Below are positions 56,769 through 64,000 of a stretch of 64,000 bases of DNA, in pieces. Source of the stretch: Parabacteroides sp. PFB2-10. GTDB lineage: Bacteria; Bacteroidota; Bacteroidia; Bacteroidales; Tannerellaceae. Location: positions 1-64,000 of the forward strand of contig NZ_JARXWI010000017.1 of NCBI RefSeq assembly GCF_029893085.1, read 5' to 3'. The position numbers and the translations under genes were made by a program. The stretch's first letter is position 1; each line of letters opens with the position of its first letter. A model generated the notes under the pieces. That model did no database searches and was not told the origin of the DNA. It saw nothing but the letters and a program-made list of their open reading frames with translations.

Positions 56769-56840
56769 TGCGTTGAATACAGAAACATATCAATAAACGA
56801 ATATAGAAAGTCCTGCCGATCATCGGTGGGACTTTTTTTT
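56750..56840 (+). terminator. Attenuator: antiterminator and intrinsic terminator before pheA
   Basis: Terminator stem: 56807-56819 with 56823-56835, 13 pairs including two wobble pairs, three-base loop, then T8 (56833-56840). Antiterminator: 56750-56760 (GGCAGGAATTT) pairs with 56807-56817 (AAAGTCCTGCC) with one mismatch, using the 5' arm of the terminator. A ribosome finishing the leader at 56768 covers the antiterminator arm and lets the terminator form; a ribosome stalled on Phe/Tyr codons does not. Confidence 0.85.
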
Positions 56841-56867
56841 GTTTATAGCGAAAGAAAAAAAGTAACG

Positions 56868-57716
56868 ATGATGAAAAAGAAAGTTGCCATTCAGGGAATA
56901 GCCGGTTCCTATCACGACATTGCGGCACATAGTTATTTCCCGGAAGAAGAGATCGAACTGATCGGTTGTAATTCCTTCCGGGAAGTGATTGCCACCATCC
57001 GGAAAGAGCCCTCCATCGTCGGCATGATGGCCATTGAGAACACCATTGCCGGCAGTCTGTTGCAAAACCATGAACTGATCCGTCAGAGCGGACTGAAGGT
57101 GGTGGGCGAGTTCAAACTCCGCATATCTCATTCGCTGGTTGCCCTTCCGGGTACAACGATCCATGAGATTGAAGAGATCAACTCCCACCCGATCGCCCTG
57201 ATGCAATGCAATGATTTTCTGGACACCCTGCCTAACGTGAAACTGGTAGAAAAAGAAGACACGGCGATGAGTGCCCGGTGGATCGCGGAAAACAAACTCA
57301 AAGGCCACGCCGCTATATGCGGAAAACAGGCGGCCGAGATCTATAACATGGAGATCCTCGCCGAAGGGATCGAGACCAACAAACGCAATTTCACCCGTTT
57401 TCTGGCTATTGCCGACGCCTGGCTTGCCGAAGAGATGATCGAAAAAGAGGAGATCAACAAGGCGTCACTCGTATTCGCCCTGCCACATGCCGCCGGCAGC
57501 CTTTCCAAAGTATTATCTATCCTTTCCTTCTACGACATGAATCTGAGCAAGATTCAATCGCTTCCGATCATCGGACGCGAATGGGAATACCTCTTCTACA
57601 TTGACCTGACTTTTCTTGATTTCACACGATACAAACAAGCCTTGGACGCAATCCGTCCCCTGACTAAGAACTTTACAATACTTGGAGAATATGCAGAAGG
57701 AAAACAAAGCGTGTAA
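56868..57716 (+). CDS. pheA: Prephenate dehydratase
   Basis: A 282-residue monofunctional prephenate dehydratase that makes phenylpyruvate. The catalytic domain begins VAIQGIAGSYHDIAAHSYF and has the conserved TRF in KRNFTRFLAI. A C-terminal ACT domain (FALPHAAGSLSKVLSILS) follows; its usual ESRP Phe-binding motif reads QSLP, so feedback inhibition by Phe may be altered. A GTG at 56826 lies inside the terminator and is not the start; ATG 56868 or 56871 is. First structural gene after the Phe/Tyr attenuator. Confidence 0.93.
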   Translation: MMKKKVAIQGIAGSYHDIAAHSYFPEEEIELIGCNSFREVIATIRKEPSIVGMMAIENTIAGSLLQNHELIRQSGLKVVGEFKLRISHSLVALPGTTIHEIEEINSHPIALMQCNDFLDTLPNVKLVEKEDTAMSARWIAENKLKGHAAICGKQAAEIYNMEILAEGIETNKRNFTRFLAIADAWLAEEMIEKEEINKASLVFALPHAAGSLSKVLSILSFYDMNLSKIQSLPIIGREWEYLFYIDLTFLDFTRYKQALDAIRPLTKNFTILGEYAEGKQSV

Positions 57717-58875
57717 GGCGATCATACCCGCCACACGCGTAGGCAGTGTGCAGGAATACTACTTCTCAAAAAAGCTGAAAGAGGTAGCCGAGATGAATGC
57801 CGCAGGTAAGAATGTCATTAACCTGGGAGTGGGAAGCCCTGATCTTCCTCCCTCCGAAAAGACGGTGGAAACATTGTGCCGGCAGGCACATCAACCAAAT
57901 AACCACGGCTACCAGCCTTATATCGGTATTCCGGAATTGCGCCGGGCCTTTGCCGACTGGTACAAACATTGGTATGAGGTGAATCTCGATCCGGCATCAG
58001 AGATCTTGCCGCTTATCGGCTCCAAAGAGGGGATCCTGCATATATCCATGGCCTTTCTGAATCCGGGAGATGGCGTACTGGTGCCCAATCCGGGTTATCC
58101 GACCTATACCTCCGTCAGCAAACTGGTTGGCGCCCGCATCGTTTCGTATGATTTAAACGAGGAAAACGGATGGATGCCCAACTTTGATGCGTTGGAAAAG
58201 ATGGATCTTTCCGAGGTGAAGCTGATGTGGGTCAACTACCCCAATATGCCTACCGGCGCCAATGCGACCCAAGAGTTGTTCGAGAAACTGGTCGACTTCG
58301 GCCGCCGCCATCAGATTGTGATCTGCAACGATAATCCTTATAGCTTCATATTGAACGAAAAGCCTTTAAGCATATTGAGTATTCCCGGTGCTAAGGAGAT
58401 TTGCATTGAATTAAATTCGTTGAGCAAGTCACATAATATGCCCGGCTGGCGCATCGCGATGCTGGCCTCCAACCGGCAGTTTGTCGAGTGGATCCTGAAG
58501 GTGAAGAGCAATATCGACTCCGGACAATTCAAGCCCATGCAACTGGCTGCCGTAGAAGCTTTGCAGGCGCCGGCAGAATGGTACGAGAATATGAACGCGG
58601 TTTACCGTAAACGCCGTACTTTTGCAGAAAAGATCATGGAGCTGTTGACATGCCATTACGATCCCAATCAGGTAGGTCTCTTTGTCTGGGGACGCGTTCC
58701 GGATCATATAGAGAGTGCGGTGGCATTGGCCGACAGGATACTCTATGAGGCGAATGTCTTTATCACCCCCGGAATTATCTTCGGAAGCCAGGGCGAACGC
58801 TATCTCCGCATATCGCTTTGCTGCCGGGAAGAGGTATTGGAAGAGGCATTGGAACGGATCCGGGCTATCAATTAA
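57691..58875 (+). CDS. Pyridoxal-phosphate aminotransferase (aromatic/aspartate type)
   Basis: A 394-residue class I aminotransferase. Features: NLGVGSPDLPPS, YQPYIGIPELR, PNPGYPTYTS, the Asn-Pro region VNYPNMPTGANA, the Schiff-base lysine in SLSKSHNMPGWR and the arginine in YLRISLCC. It overlaps pheA by 26 bases and sits in the aromatic operon, so it probably transaminates phenylpyruvate and hydroxyphenylpyruvate (or prephenate). LL-diaminopimelate aminotransferase-like proteins are similar; context favours the aromatic role. A TTG at 57682 is a less likely start. Confidence 0.87.
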   Translation: MQKENKACKAIIPATRVGSVQEYYFSKKLKEVAEMNAAGKNVINLGVGSPDLPPSEKTVETLCRQAHQPNNHGYQPYIGIPELRRAFADWYKHWYEVNLDPASEILPLIGSKEGILHISMAFLNPGDGVLVPNPGYPTYTSVSKLVGARIVSYDLNEENGWMPNFDALEKMDLSEVKLMWVNYPNMPTGANATQELFEKLVDFGRRHQIVICNDNPYSFILNEKPLSILSIPGAKEICIELNSLSKSHNMPGWRIAMLASNRQFVEWILKVKSNIDSGQFKPMQLAAVEALQAPAEWYENMNAVYRKRRTFAEKIMELLTCHYDPNQVGLFVWGRVPDHIESAVALADRILYEANVFITPGIIFGSQGERYLRISLCCREEVLEEALERIRAIN

Positions 58876-58921
58876 AGTCCTCAAAAACCTTATTCATTAA
58901 CAAAAATAAAACAACAACCAT

Positions 58922-59986
58922 ATGAACTTAGAATCAATCGTATTACCGGGCGTAGACCCCAGCCGCCCCATCGTTATTGCCGGCCCATGCAGTGCCGAAA
59001 CAGAAGAACAGGTCTTGAACACCGCACGCGAATTAGCCGCACGCGGCATCCGCATATTCCGTGCCGGAGTATGGAAACCGCGCACCAAACCGGGAGGCTT
59101 CGAAGGCGTAGGCTCCGCAGGGCTTGCCTGGTTGAAGCGGGTCAAAGAGGAGACCGGCATGTATGTAGCCACGGAGGTAGCCACCAAAGAGCATGTAGAA
59201 GAGGCGTTGAATGCCGGAATCGATATGCTTTGGATCGGCGCTCGCACCACCGTCAACCCCTTTGCCGTACAGGAAATAGCAGACGCGCTCACGGGCGTAG
59301 ACATCCCTGTACTGATTAAAAACCCGGTCAACCCCGACCTGGAGCTTTGGATCGGTGCTATTGAACGTATTTACGGAGCGGGCATCCGCAAGATCGGTGT
59401 GATTCACCGCGGCTTCAGTTCGTATGATAAAAAGATGTACCGCAACCTTCCGCTTTGGCATATCCCTATCGAATTGCGTCGCCGCATGCCTGAATTGCCG
59501 ATATTCTGCGATCCCAGCCACATCGGCGGAAAGCGGGAATTGGTAGCTCCTCTCTCCCAGCAGGCCATGGATCTGAGCTTTGACGGCTTGATTATCGAGT
59601 CGCACACCGCACCCGAAGAGGCCTGGAGCGACGGCGGTCAACAAATCACGCCGGAGGTGTTGGATTTTGTCTTGAATATGCTGGTCATACGTGATGTACA
59701 TCAAACGACGGAAAGCCTGACGGAACTACGCCGACAGATCGACCAGATCGACGAACAATTGTTGGAACTATTGGCCAAACGTATGCGTATCTCCCGCGAG
59801 ATCGGTGTTTATAAGAAAGAACACAATATGCCGATCCTGCAATCGCCCCGTTATAACGAGATTTTGGAGAAACGCTCTGAGATGGGAGCCGCTATGGATC
59901 TAAGCACTTTATTTGTGAAAGAGATATTACAGGAAATACACGAAGAGTCTGTTCGTCAGCAGATGATAATTATGAATCAACAATGA
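58922..59986 (+). CDS. Bifunctional DAHP synthase / chorismate mutase
   Basis: A 354-residue fusion. Residues about 1-255 form a class I DAHP synthase of the KDO8P-like type (IVIAGPCSAETEEQVL, RAGVWKPRTKPGGFEG, IGVIHRGFSS, FCDPSHIGGKRELV). Residues about 265-354 form an AroQ-type chorismate mutase (LTELRRQIDQIDEQLLELLAKRM, ISREIGVYKKEHNM). One protein thus catalyses the first shikimate step and the branch point to prephenate; the mutase part may also serve as the feedback domain. It overlaps tyrA by four bases. Confidence 0.94.
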   Translation: MNLESIVLPGVDPSRPIVIAGPCSAETEEQVLNTARELAARGIRIFRAGVWKPRTKPGGFEGVGSAGLAWLKRVKEETGMYVATEVATKEHVEEALNAGIDMLWIGARTTVNPFAVQEIADALTGVDIPVLIKNPVNPDLELWIGAIERIYGAGIRKIGVIHRGFSSYDKKMYRNLPLWHIPIELRRRMPELPIFCDPSHIGGKRELVAPLSQQAMDLSFDGLIIESHTAPEEAWSDGGQQITPEVLDFVLNMLVIRDVHQTTESLTELRRQIDQIDEQLLELLAKRMRISREIGVYKKEHNMPILQSPRYNEILEKRSEMGAAMDLSTLFVKEILQEIHEESVRQQMIIMNQQ

Positions 59987-60756
59987 AAATACTGATATTG
60001 GGAGCCGGCAAGATGGGCTCTTTCTTTACCGATCTATTAAGTTTCGACCACGAAGTGGCCGTATTGGAAAGTGATCCGAAGCGAATGCGTTTTATTTACA
60101 ACGCGTTGCGCCTGCAAAAACCGGAAGAAATAGCTGACTTTGCACCGGAACTGGTGATCAATTGCGTTACGTTGAATCATACGATCGATGCCTTCCGGGC
60201 GGTGTTGCCTTATTTGCAACCCTACTGTATCATCGCCGACATCGCCTCGGTCAAGACCCACCTGAAAGAGTTTTACGAAACCTGTGGATTCCCGTACGTA
60301 TCGACCCACCCGATGTTTGGCCCGACCTTTGCCAACTTAGGCAACTTGGCCAAGGAGAATACGATCATCATTACCGAAGGGGATCACCTGGGACGCATCT
60401 TCTTCAAAGACCTCTATGCCTCGCTTCATCTGAATATCTGCGAATACACCTTCGAGGAACACGACCGGGTGGTGGCCTATTCGTTGGGCATTCCTTTTGC
60501 GTCGACCATCGTATTTGCCGCCACCATGAAGCATCAGGATGCACCGGGCACCACCTTTAAGCGACACATGAAGATTGCCCGGGGACTCTTTTCAGAAGAT
60601 GATTATCTGTTGACCGAGATACTCTTCAACCCCCGTACCCCGAATCAGATCAGTCGCATCCAGGAGGAATTGTCGGTCTTGCAGGATATCATCCAAAAGA
60701 AAGACTCGGAAGGCATGAAAGAATACCTCAAACGCATCCGAAAAAACATAGACTAA
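59983..60756 (+). CDS. tyrA: Prephenate dehydrogenase
   Basis: A 257-residue NAD(P)-dependent enzyme that turns prephenate into 4-hydroxyphenylpyruvate, the Tyr branch. It begins with the Rossmann motif MKILILGAGKMGSFF; IADIASVKTHL and STHPMFGPTFANL are the conserved catalytic segments, with His in the latter. It has no ACT domain and is shorter than many TyrA proteins. Translationally coupled to the preceding gene; last gene of the aromatic operon. Confidence 0.92.
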   Translation: MKILILGAGKMGSFFTDLLSFDHEVAVLESDPKRMRFIYNALRLQKPEEIADFAPELVINCVTLNHTIDAFRAVLPYLQPYCIIADIASVKTHLKEFYETCGFPYVSTHPMFGPTFANLGNLAKENTIIITEGDHLGRIFFKDLYASLHLNICEYTFEEHDRVVAYSLGIPFASTIVFAATMKHQDAPGTTFKRHMKIARGLFSEDDYLLTEILFNPRTPNQISRIQEELSVLQDIIQKKDSEGMKEYLKRIRKNID

Positions 60757-60763
60757 TCACCGT

Positions 60764-60827
60764 GTCACTCCGTACGCAAATGGTTTACAGGGCTCTCATT
60801 AGCGACCCGCCGGGTGCGTACGGTGAC
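60764..60827. repeat. Inverted repeat after tyrA
   Basis: GTCACTCCGTACGCA (60764-60778) and TGCGTACGGTGAC (60815-60827) pair with a two-base bulge. No T-run follows, so it is not a standard terminator; it may be a REP-like remnant. The rest of 60757-60951 shows no gene. Confidence 0.55.
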
Positions 60828-60951
60828 GCAATTGAATCCCCTTCACGATAAAACACATGCTTTTGACAAAATGTAGGTTTCGCGTAGCGTAAAGCAATTT
60901 GCATTTCGTCCTAAACTCGACCGAAAACATGAAAAAGAGGAAAAATATCTT

Positions 60952-60959
60952 TACCTTTG
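60952..60959 (+). promoter_or_regulatory. -7 element ahead of the double-PDZ protein gene
   Basis: TACCTTTG is a good -7 match, 66 bases before the ATG at 61026; no -33 TTTG at the right distance. Confidence 0.5.
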
Positions 60960-61025
60960 CTTTTGAAAGGTATAATTCATTTGTTGCCTGACATTCATTA
61001 CGTCTTATAAGATTCTTACTCTGAT

Positions 61026-62447
61026 ATGAAAAGAATAATTTTTTCAATAGCCCTCTTGGCCATATCCCTGATTGGCTTTGCTCAGAACAGACCGCAAATC
61101 TGTCGTATCGGTTTTTCGTATGAAATCAGCCATAGTCCGAACTGGGGGCTCGGTTTTCCGGTCGTAACCCGTATTGTTCCCTATTCTTCAGCCGAACAGA
61201 TGGGCATCAAGCAGGGGGATATCCTGGAAGCCATCGATAATGTGCCTACTTTGAACCTGAGCGAAATGGAACTCAACCAACTGTTGAACCCGGCAGACAG
61301 GAACGAAATAACACTGACTATCCGGTCGTTTTCGAACCCGCAGAAAAAGGTGGCGGTGCGCAAAGACTGTAAACTCTCGAATGCCATCACAGAGGAGCAG
61401 TTGGCGATCGCTTTTAATATGTATAGCCTGGAAACCACCAGTGAACGCCGGTTTGTATGCCCGTTCAATATGAACGTAACGCCCGACCCAGTCGATTTTG
61501 CTGCCTTTTCCACCTTTACCTTTTCCGCCATTGACGAAAGCAACCGGAATATGGAAACGGCCATCAACGGATACATCGAAAAAGAATTGACCCAAAAAGG
61601 ATTGATCTACGATCCGGAACAGCCGGAAATCCGGGTAGAGACCTTCTACTTTTTCGATAAGAATCCCAACTATAAAGGTCCCAGCAAAGTGATGGTCAAC
61701 AAAGAGGTTATCTCGCGTTACGATGTGAATTACAGTCGGATGATCGATCTCCCTTTCCTGAACCATCAAACGGCGGAATCGGAAGCGGAGTTTCTGCTTC
61801 AGTTTGGCTTCCGTTTTGTGGATCTTCGGATCGAACCCGGGCGGGTCATCTGGGAGTGTGAGGCGCATGAATTATTGGAAAACTCATTCCGCTTGGAAGA
61901 CTATGCGCGGATCCATATCCCGCTGATGCTGATGCAGTATCCGTATGTGAAATATACTCGGAATGTACCCTTCACGGTGAGTCGAAAAACTTACAATTAC
62001 ACCGGGATCCAGTACGATATTGACCAGTTGGAACGCGTGGCCGCTGTCGATGCGAACTCGCCGGCGTATGCAGCCGGCGTACGCGTAGGCGACACCGTCG
62101 ACCGCATCGGCAATCAGCGCATGAACCATACGGCAGAAGAACTGACCGGCGCGTATAAACGATTTATCACCAACACGATGAATCTGCGCGACCCGAAAAC
62201 ACAGTTCAAAGATGCCAACGGATTTGAGTTTTGTATGTATTGGGATAGCTTCAAATACACGCAGGTGGCCAATGCCTTGCAACGCAGCAATGCCATGGCG
62301 CCCTTCGCTTACCTCTACTACTTTGCGCCTTATATCAACCTGTCGGGCAACAACGCCTGTTCTTTCGTTCTCCGGCGAGGGAAAGAAAAACAAGAAGTAT
62401 TGATACGTCCTACCGTGCGTACGGACGTGACAATCGAAGTTAAATAA
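61026..62447 (+). CDS. Exported protein with two PDZ domains and a DUF4136-like middle
   Basis: A 473-residue exported protein (signal MKRIIFSIALLAISLIGFAQ). A PDZ domain at about 40-115 (VTRIVPYSSAEQMGIKQGDI) is followed by a region like DUF4136 (about 155-290, FAAFSTFTFSAIDESNR...IEKELTQKGL) and a second PDZ at about 340-400 (VAAVDANSPAYAAGVRVGDTVDRIG). No protease domain is seen, so it probably scaffolds or senses proteins in the periplasm. mutS2 starts 18 bases later. Confidence 0.78.
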   Translation: MKRIIFSIALLAISLIGFAQNRPQICRIGFSYEISHSPNWGLGFPVVTRIVPYSSAEQMGIKQGDILEAIDNVPTLNLSEMELNQLLNPADRNEITLTIRSFSNPQKKVAVRKDCKLSNAITEEQLAIAFNMYSLETTSERRFVCPFNMNVTPDPVDFAAFSTFTFSAIDESNRNMETAINGYIEKELTQKGLIYDPEQPEIRVETFYFFDKNPNYKGPSKVMVNKEVISRYDVNYSRMIDLPFLNHQTAESEAEFLLQFGFRFVDLRIEPGRVIWECEAHELLENSFRLEDYARIHIPLMLMQYPYVKYTRNVPFTVSRKTYNYTGIQYDIDQLERVAAVDANSPAYAAGVRVGDTVDRIGNQRMNHTAEELTGAYKRFITNTMNLRDPKTQFKDANGFEFCMYWDSFKYTQVANALQRSNAMAPFAYLYYFAPYINLSGNNACSFVLRRGKEKQEVLIRPTVRTDVTIEVK

Positions 62448-62465
62448 CCAAGAGGATTTACACAC

Positions 62466-64000
62466 GTGATATATCCACATAATTTTGAGCAGAAGATAGG
62501 ATTTGATTCTATCCGTCGTCTGCTTACCGATAAATGTTTGAGTCCACTCGGCGAAGAACGCGTGCACGACATGGAGTTTTCTGCCGATTTCGAAACCATC
62601 ACGACCCGGTTGCAACAAACCGATGAGTTCCTGCGCATCCTGCGGGGCGATGTGGAGTTTCCGGCAAGCTACTTCTTCGATGTGCGCTATTCCTTGCAAC
62701 GCATTCGCCCGGAAGGGACCTGGCTCGACGAAAAAGAATTGTTCGATCTCAAGCGTTCGCTTCAGACCATCCATGAAATTATTCGTTTCCTTCGCCCACC
62801 GGACGAAGAGGATACAGAAGTGCCCTACCCTGCCCTTTCGGCATTGGCGGGCAATATCAGTGTGTTTCCGCAACTGATCACACAGATCGACCATATACTC
62901 GACAAATACGGACGTATCAAAGACAATGCCTCCAGCGAACTGGCTCGCATCCGCAAAGAGATGGCGTCGACCATGAACAGCATCTCTCGCAGCCTGCAGT
63001 CAATCCTTCGCTCGGCACAGTCGGAAGGCTTGGTCGATAAGGATGTGGCGCCTACCATGCGCGACGGGCGGTTGATGATACCGGTTGCGCCGGCCTATAA
63101 ACGCAAGATCAAAGGGATCGTACACGATGAGTCGGCGAGTGGAAAAACGGTATTTATCGAACCCGAAGTGGTGGTCGAGGCCAACAACCGTATCCGCGAA
63201 CTGGAAGGGGAAGAACGCCGGGAAATCATACAGATCCTGACCGCGTTCACCAATCTGGTACGCCCCTATATCCAGGATATTCTTCATTCTTATTCGTTTA
63301 TGGGGGATATCGATTTCATACGCGCCAAGGCATTATTGGGCGATCAGATCAATGCGATCCGCCCGCAAATGGAAGACAAACAGGAGGTCGAATGGTACCA
63401 TGCCATTCATCCGCTCCTCTATCTCTCGCACAAAAAGCAGGGGAAAGAGGTGGTGCCGCTGGATATTACACTCAATGAAGAGCAACGCTTACTGATTATC
63501 TCGGGACCCAATGCCGGTGGGAAGTCGGTTTGCCTGAAAACGGTCGGTTTATTGCAGTATATGTTGCAGTGTGGTCTATTGATTCCGCTCTATGAGAACT
63601 CGCATACCGGGGTGTTTGACAACCTCTTTATCGATATTGGCGACGAACAGAGCATCGAGAACGACCTGAGTACATATAGTTCGCATCTGACAAATATGAA
63701 AAATTTCGTGCGCAACTGCCAGGCGAAGACACTATTGTTAATCGACGAATTCGGTAGCGGCACGGAGCCGCAGATCGGCGGAGCCATTGCCGAAGCCCTG
63801 CTCGATCGCTTTAATAGGCGGAAAAGCTTCGGGGTGATCACGACACACTACCAGAATCTCAAGCATTTTGCAGAGGAGGCCGAAGGGGTAGTCAACGGCG
63901 CCATGCTGTACGACCGCCATCAGATGCAGCCTTTGTTCAAGCTGGCGATAGGTAATCCGGGCAGTTCTTTTGCCATCGAGATCGCGCGGAAGATCGGTTT
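62466..64000 (+). CDS. mutS2: MutS2 (5' part; runs off the window)
   Basis: The frame opens with GTG at 62466 (VIYPHNFEQKIGFDSIRRLL) and is still open at the last base, giving 511 codons of a protein normally near 800 residues. Clamp and core regions precede the ATPase domain with Walker A SGPNAGGKS and Walker B LLLIDEFGSGTEP, and the later STYSSHLTNM and TTHYQNLK motifs. MutS2 acts on branched DNA and, in some bacteria, stalled ribosomes. The C-terminal Smr nuclease part, if present, lies beyond the window. Confidence 0.92.
   Translation, partial: MIYPHNFEQKIGFDSIRRLLTDKCLSPLGEERVHDMEFSADFETITTRLQQTDEFLRILRGDVEFPASYFFDVRYSLQRIRPEGTWLDEKELFDLKRSLQTIHEIIRFLRPPDEEDTEVPYPALSALAGNISVFPQLITQIDHILDKYGRIKDNASSELARIRKEMASTMNSISRSLQSILRSAQSEGLVDKDVAPTMRDGRLMIPVAPAYKRKIKGIVHDESASGKTVFIEPEVVVEANNRIRELEGEERREIIQILTAFTNLVRPYIQDILHSYSFMGDIDFIRAKALLGDQINAIRPQMEDKQEVEWYHAIHPLLYLSHKKQGKEVVPLDITLNEEQRLLIISGPNAGGKSVCLKTVGLLQYMLQCGLLIPLYENSHTGVFDNLFIDIGDEQSIENDLSTYSSHLTNMKNFVRNCQAKTLLLIDEFGSGTEPQIGGAIAEALLDRFNRRKSFGVITTHYQNLKHFAEEAEGVVNGAMLYDRHQMQPLFKLAIGNPGSSFAIEIARKIG

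Noticed and set aside
57682-57691. TTG start for the aminotransferase
   Set aside because: ATG 57691 is nine bases downstream and gives a normal N-terminus; TTG starts in this window generally overlap other elements.

Overview
The window is a 64-kb chromosomal segment of a Bacteroidota bacterium. The order Bacteroidales is well supported; Parabacteroides or a close relative is an inference from gene content. The evidence for the group is a SusC/SusD polysaccharide utilisation locus, promoters of the Bacteroidota type (-7 TAnnTTTG, sometimes with a -33 TTTG about 20 bases upstream), a DAHP synthase-chorismate mutase fusion, and many lipoproteins ending their signal in a Cys lipobox. No tRNA, rRNA, CRISPR array, insertion sequence or prophage gene was seen.

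Layout. 1-534 is gene-free and full of hairpins. 564-7612 is a menaquinone operon: a HAD phosphatase-hotdog thioesterase fusion (MenI-like), MenF, MenD, MenB and a MenC-MenE fusion. It is followed closely by two exported DUF3857 proteins, one with an intact transglutaminase triad and one without. 11344-16390 holds an LpxL-type acyltransferase, grpE-dnaJ, an orphan UpxY/NusG-like factor, a conserved unknown and a uracil-DNA-glycosylase-fold protein. 16531-21788 is a compact cluster: a tetrahaem NapC-type cytochrome fused to an FGE-like domain, two Tat-exported lipoproteins (a Gfo/Idh/MocA oxidoreductase and a TIM-barrel isomerase), a degenerate hemerythrin-like protein and a LuxR-type regulator. 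21842-29353 holds a DUF2007 protein, an unlisted 59-residue membrane protein, gdhA, a PIF1-like helicase, corA and two L,D-transpeptidases. 29362-43900 is a polysaccharide locus: a divergent LacI-type regulator with a clear operator, a GH53 endo-galactanase, SusC, SusD, two SusE/F-like lipoproteins, a GH13 amylase with a T9SS-like C-terminal domain, and GH97.

44298-53383 carries an orphan LutC-like protein, the agmatine deiminase/N-carbamoylputrescine amidase pair, an ECF sigma factor, a third Tat-lipoprotein TIM barrel, an acyl-CoA synthetase, a beta-propeller lipoprotein and mtaB. 53389-56273 carries a second LpxL paralogue, a family 2 glycosyltransferase and oxyR. 56694-60756 is the aromatic amino acid operon pheA - aminotransferase - aroG/chorismate mutase - tyrA. 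It is preceded by a Phe/Tyr-rich leader peptide, an antiterminator pairing and an intrinsic terminator, that is, a complete ribosome-mediated attenuator. The window ends with a double-PDZ/DUF4136-like protein and the 5' part of mutS2.

The observations most worth following are the Phe/Tyr attenuator, the cytochrome-FGE/Tat oxidoreductase/Tat TIM-barrel cluster (possibly periplasmic sugar oxidation linked to the quinone pool), the enzyme fusions in the men operon, and a four-copy dispersed intergenic palindromic repeat.
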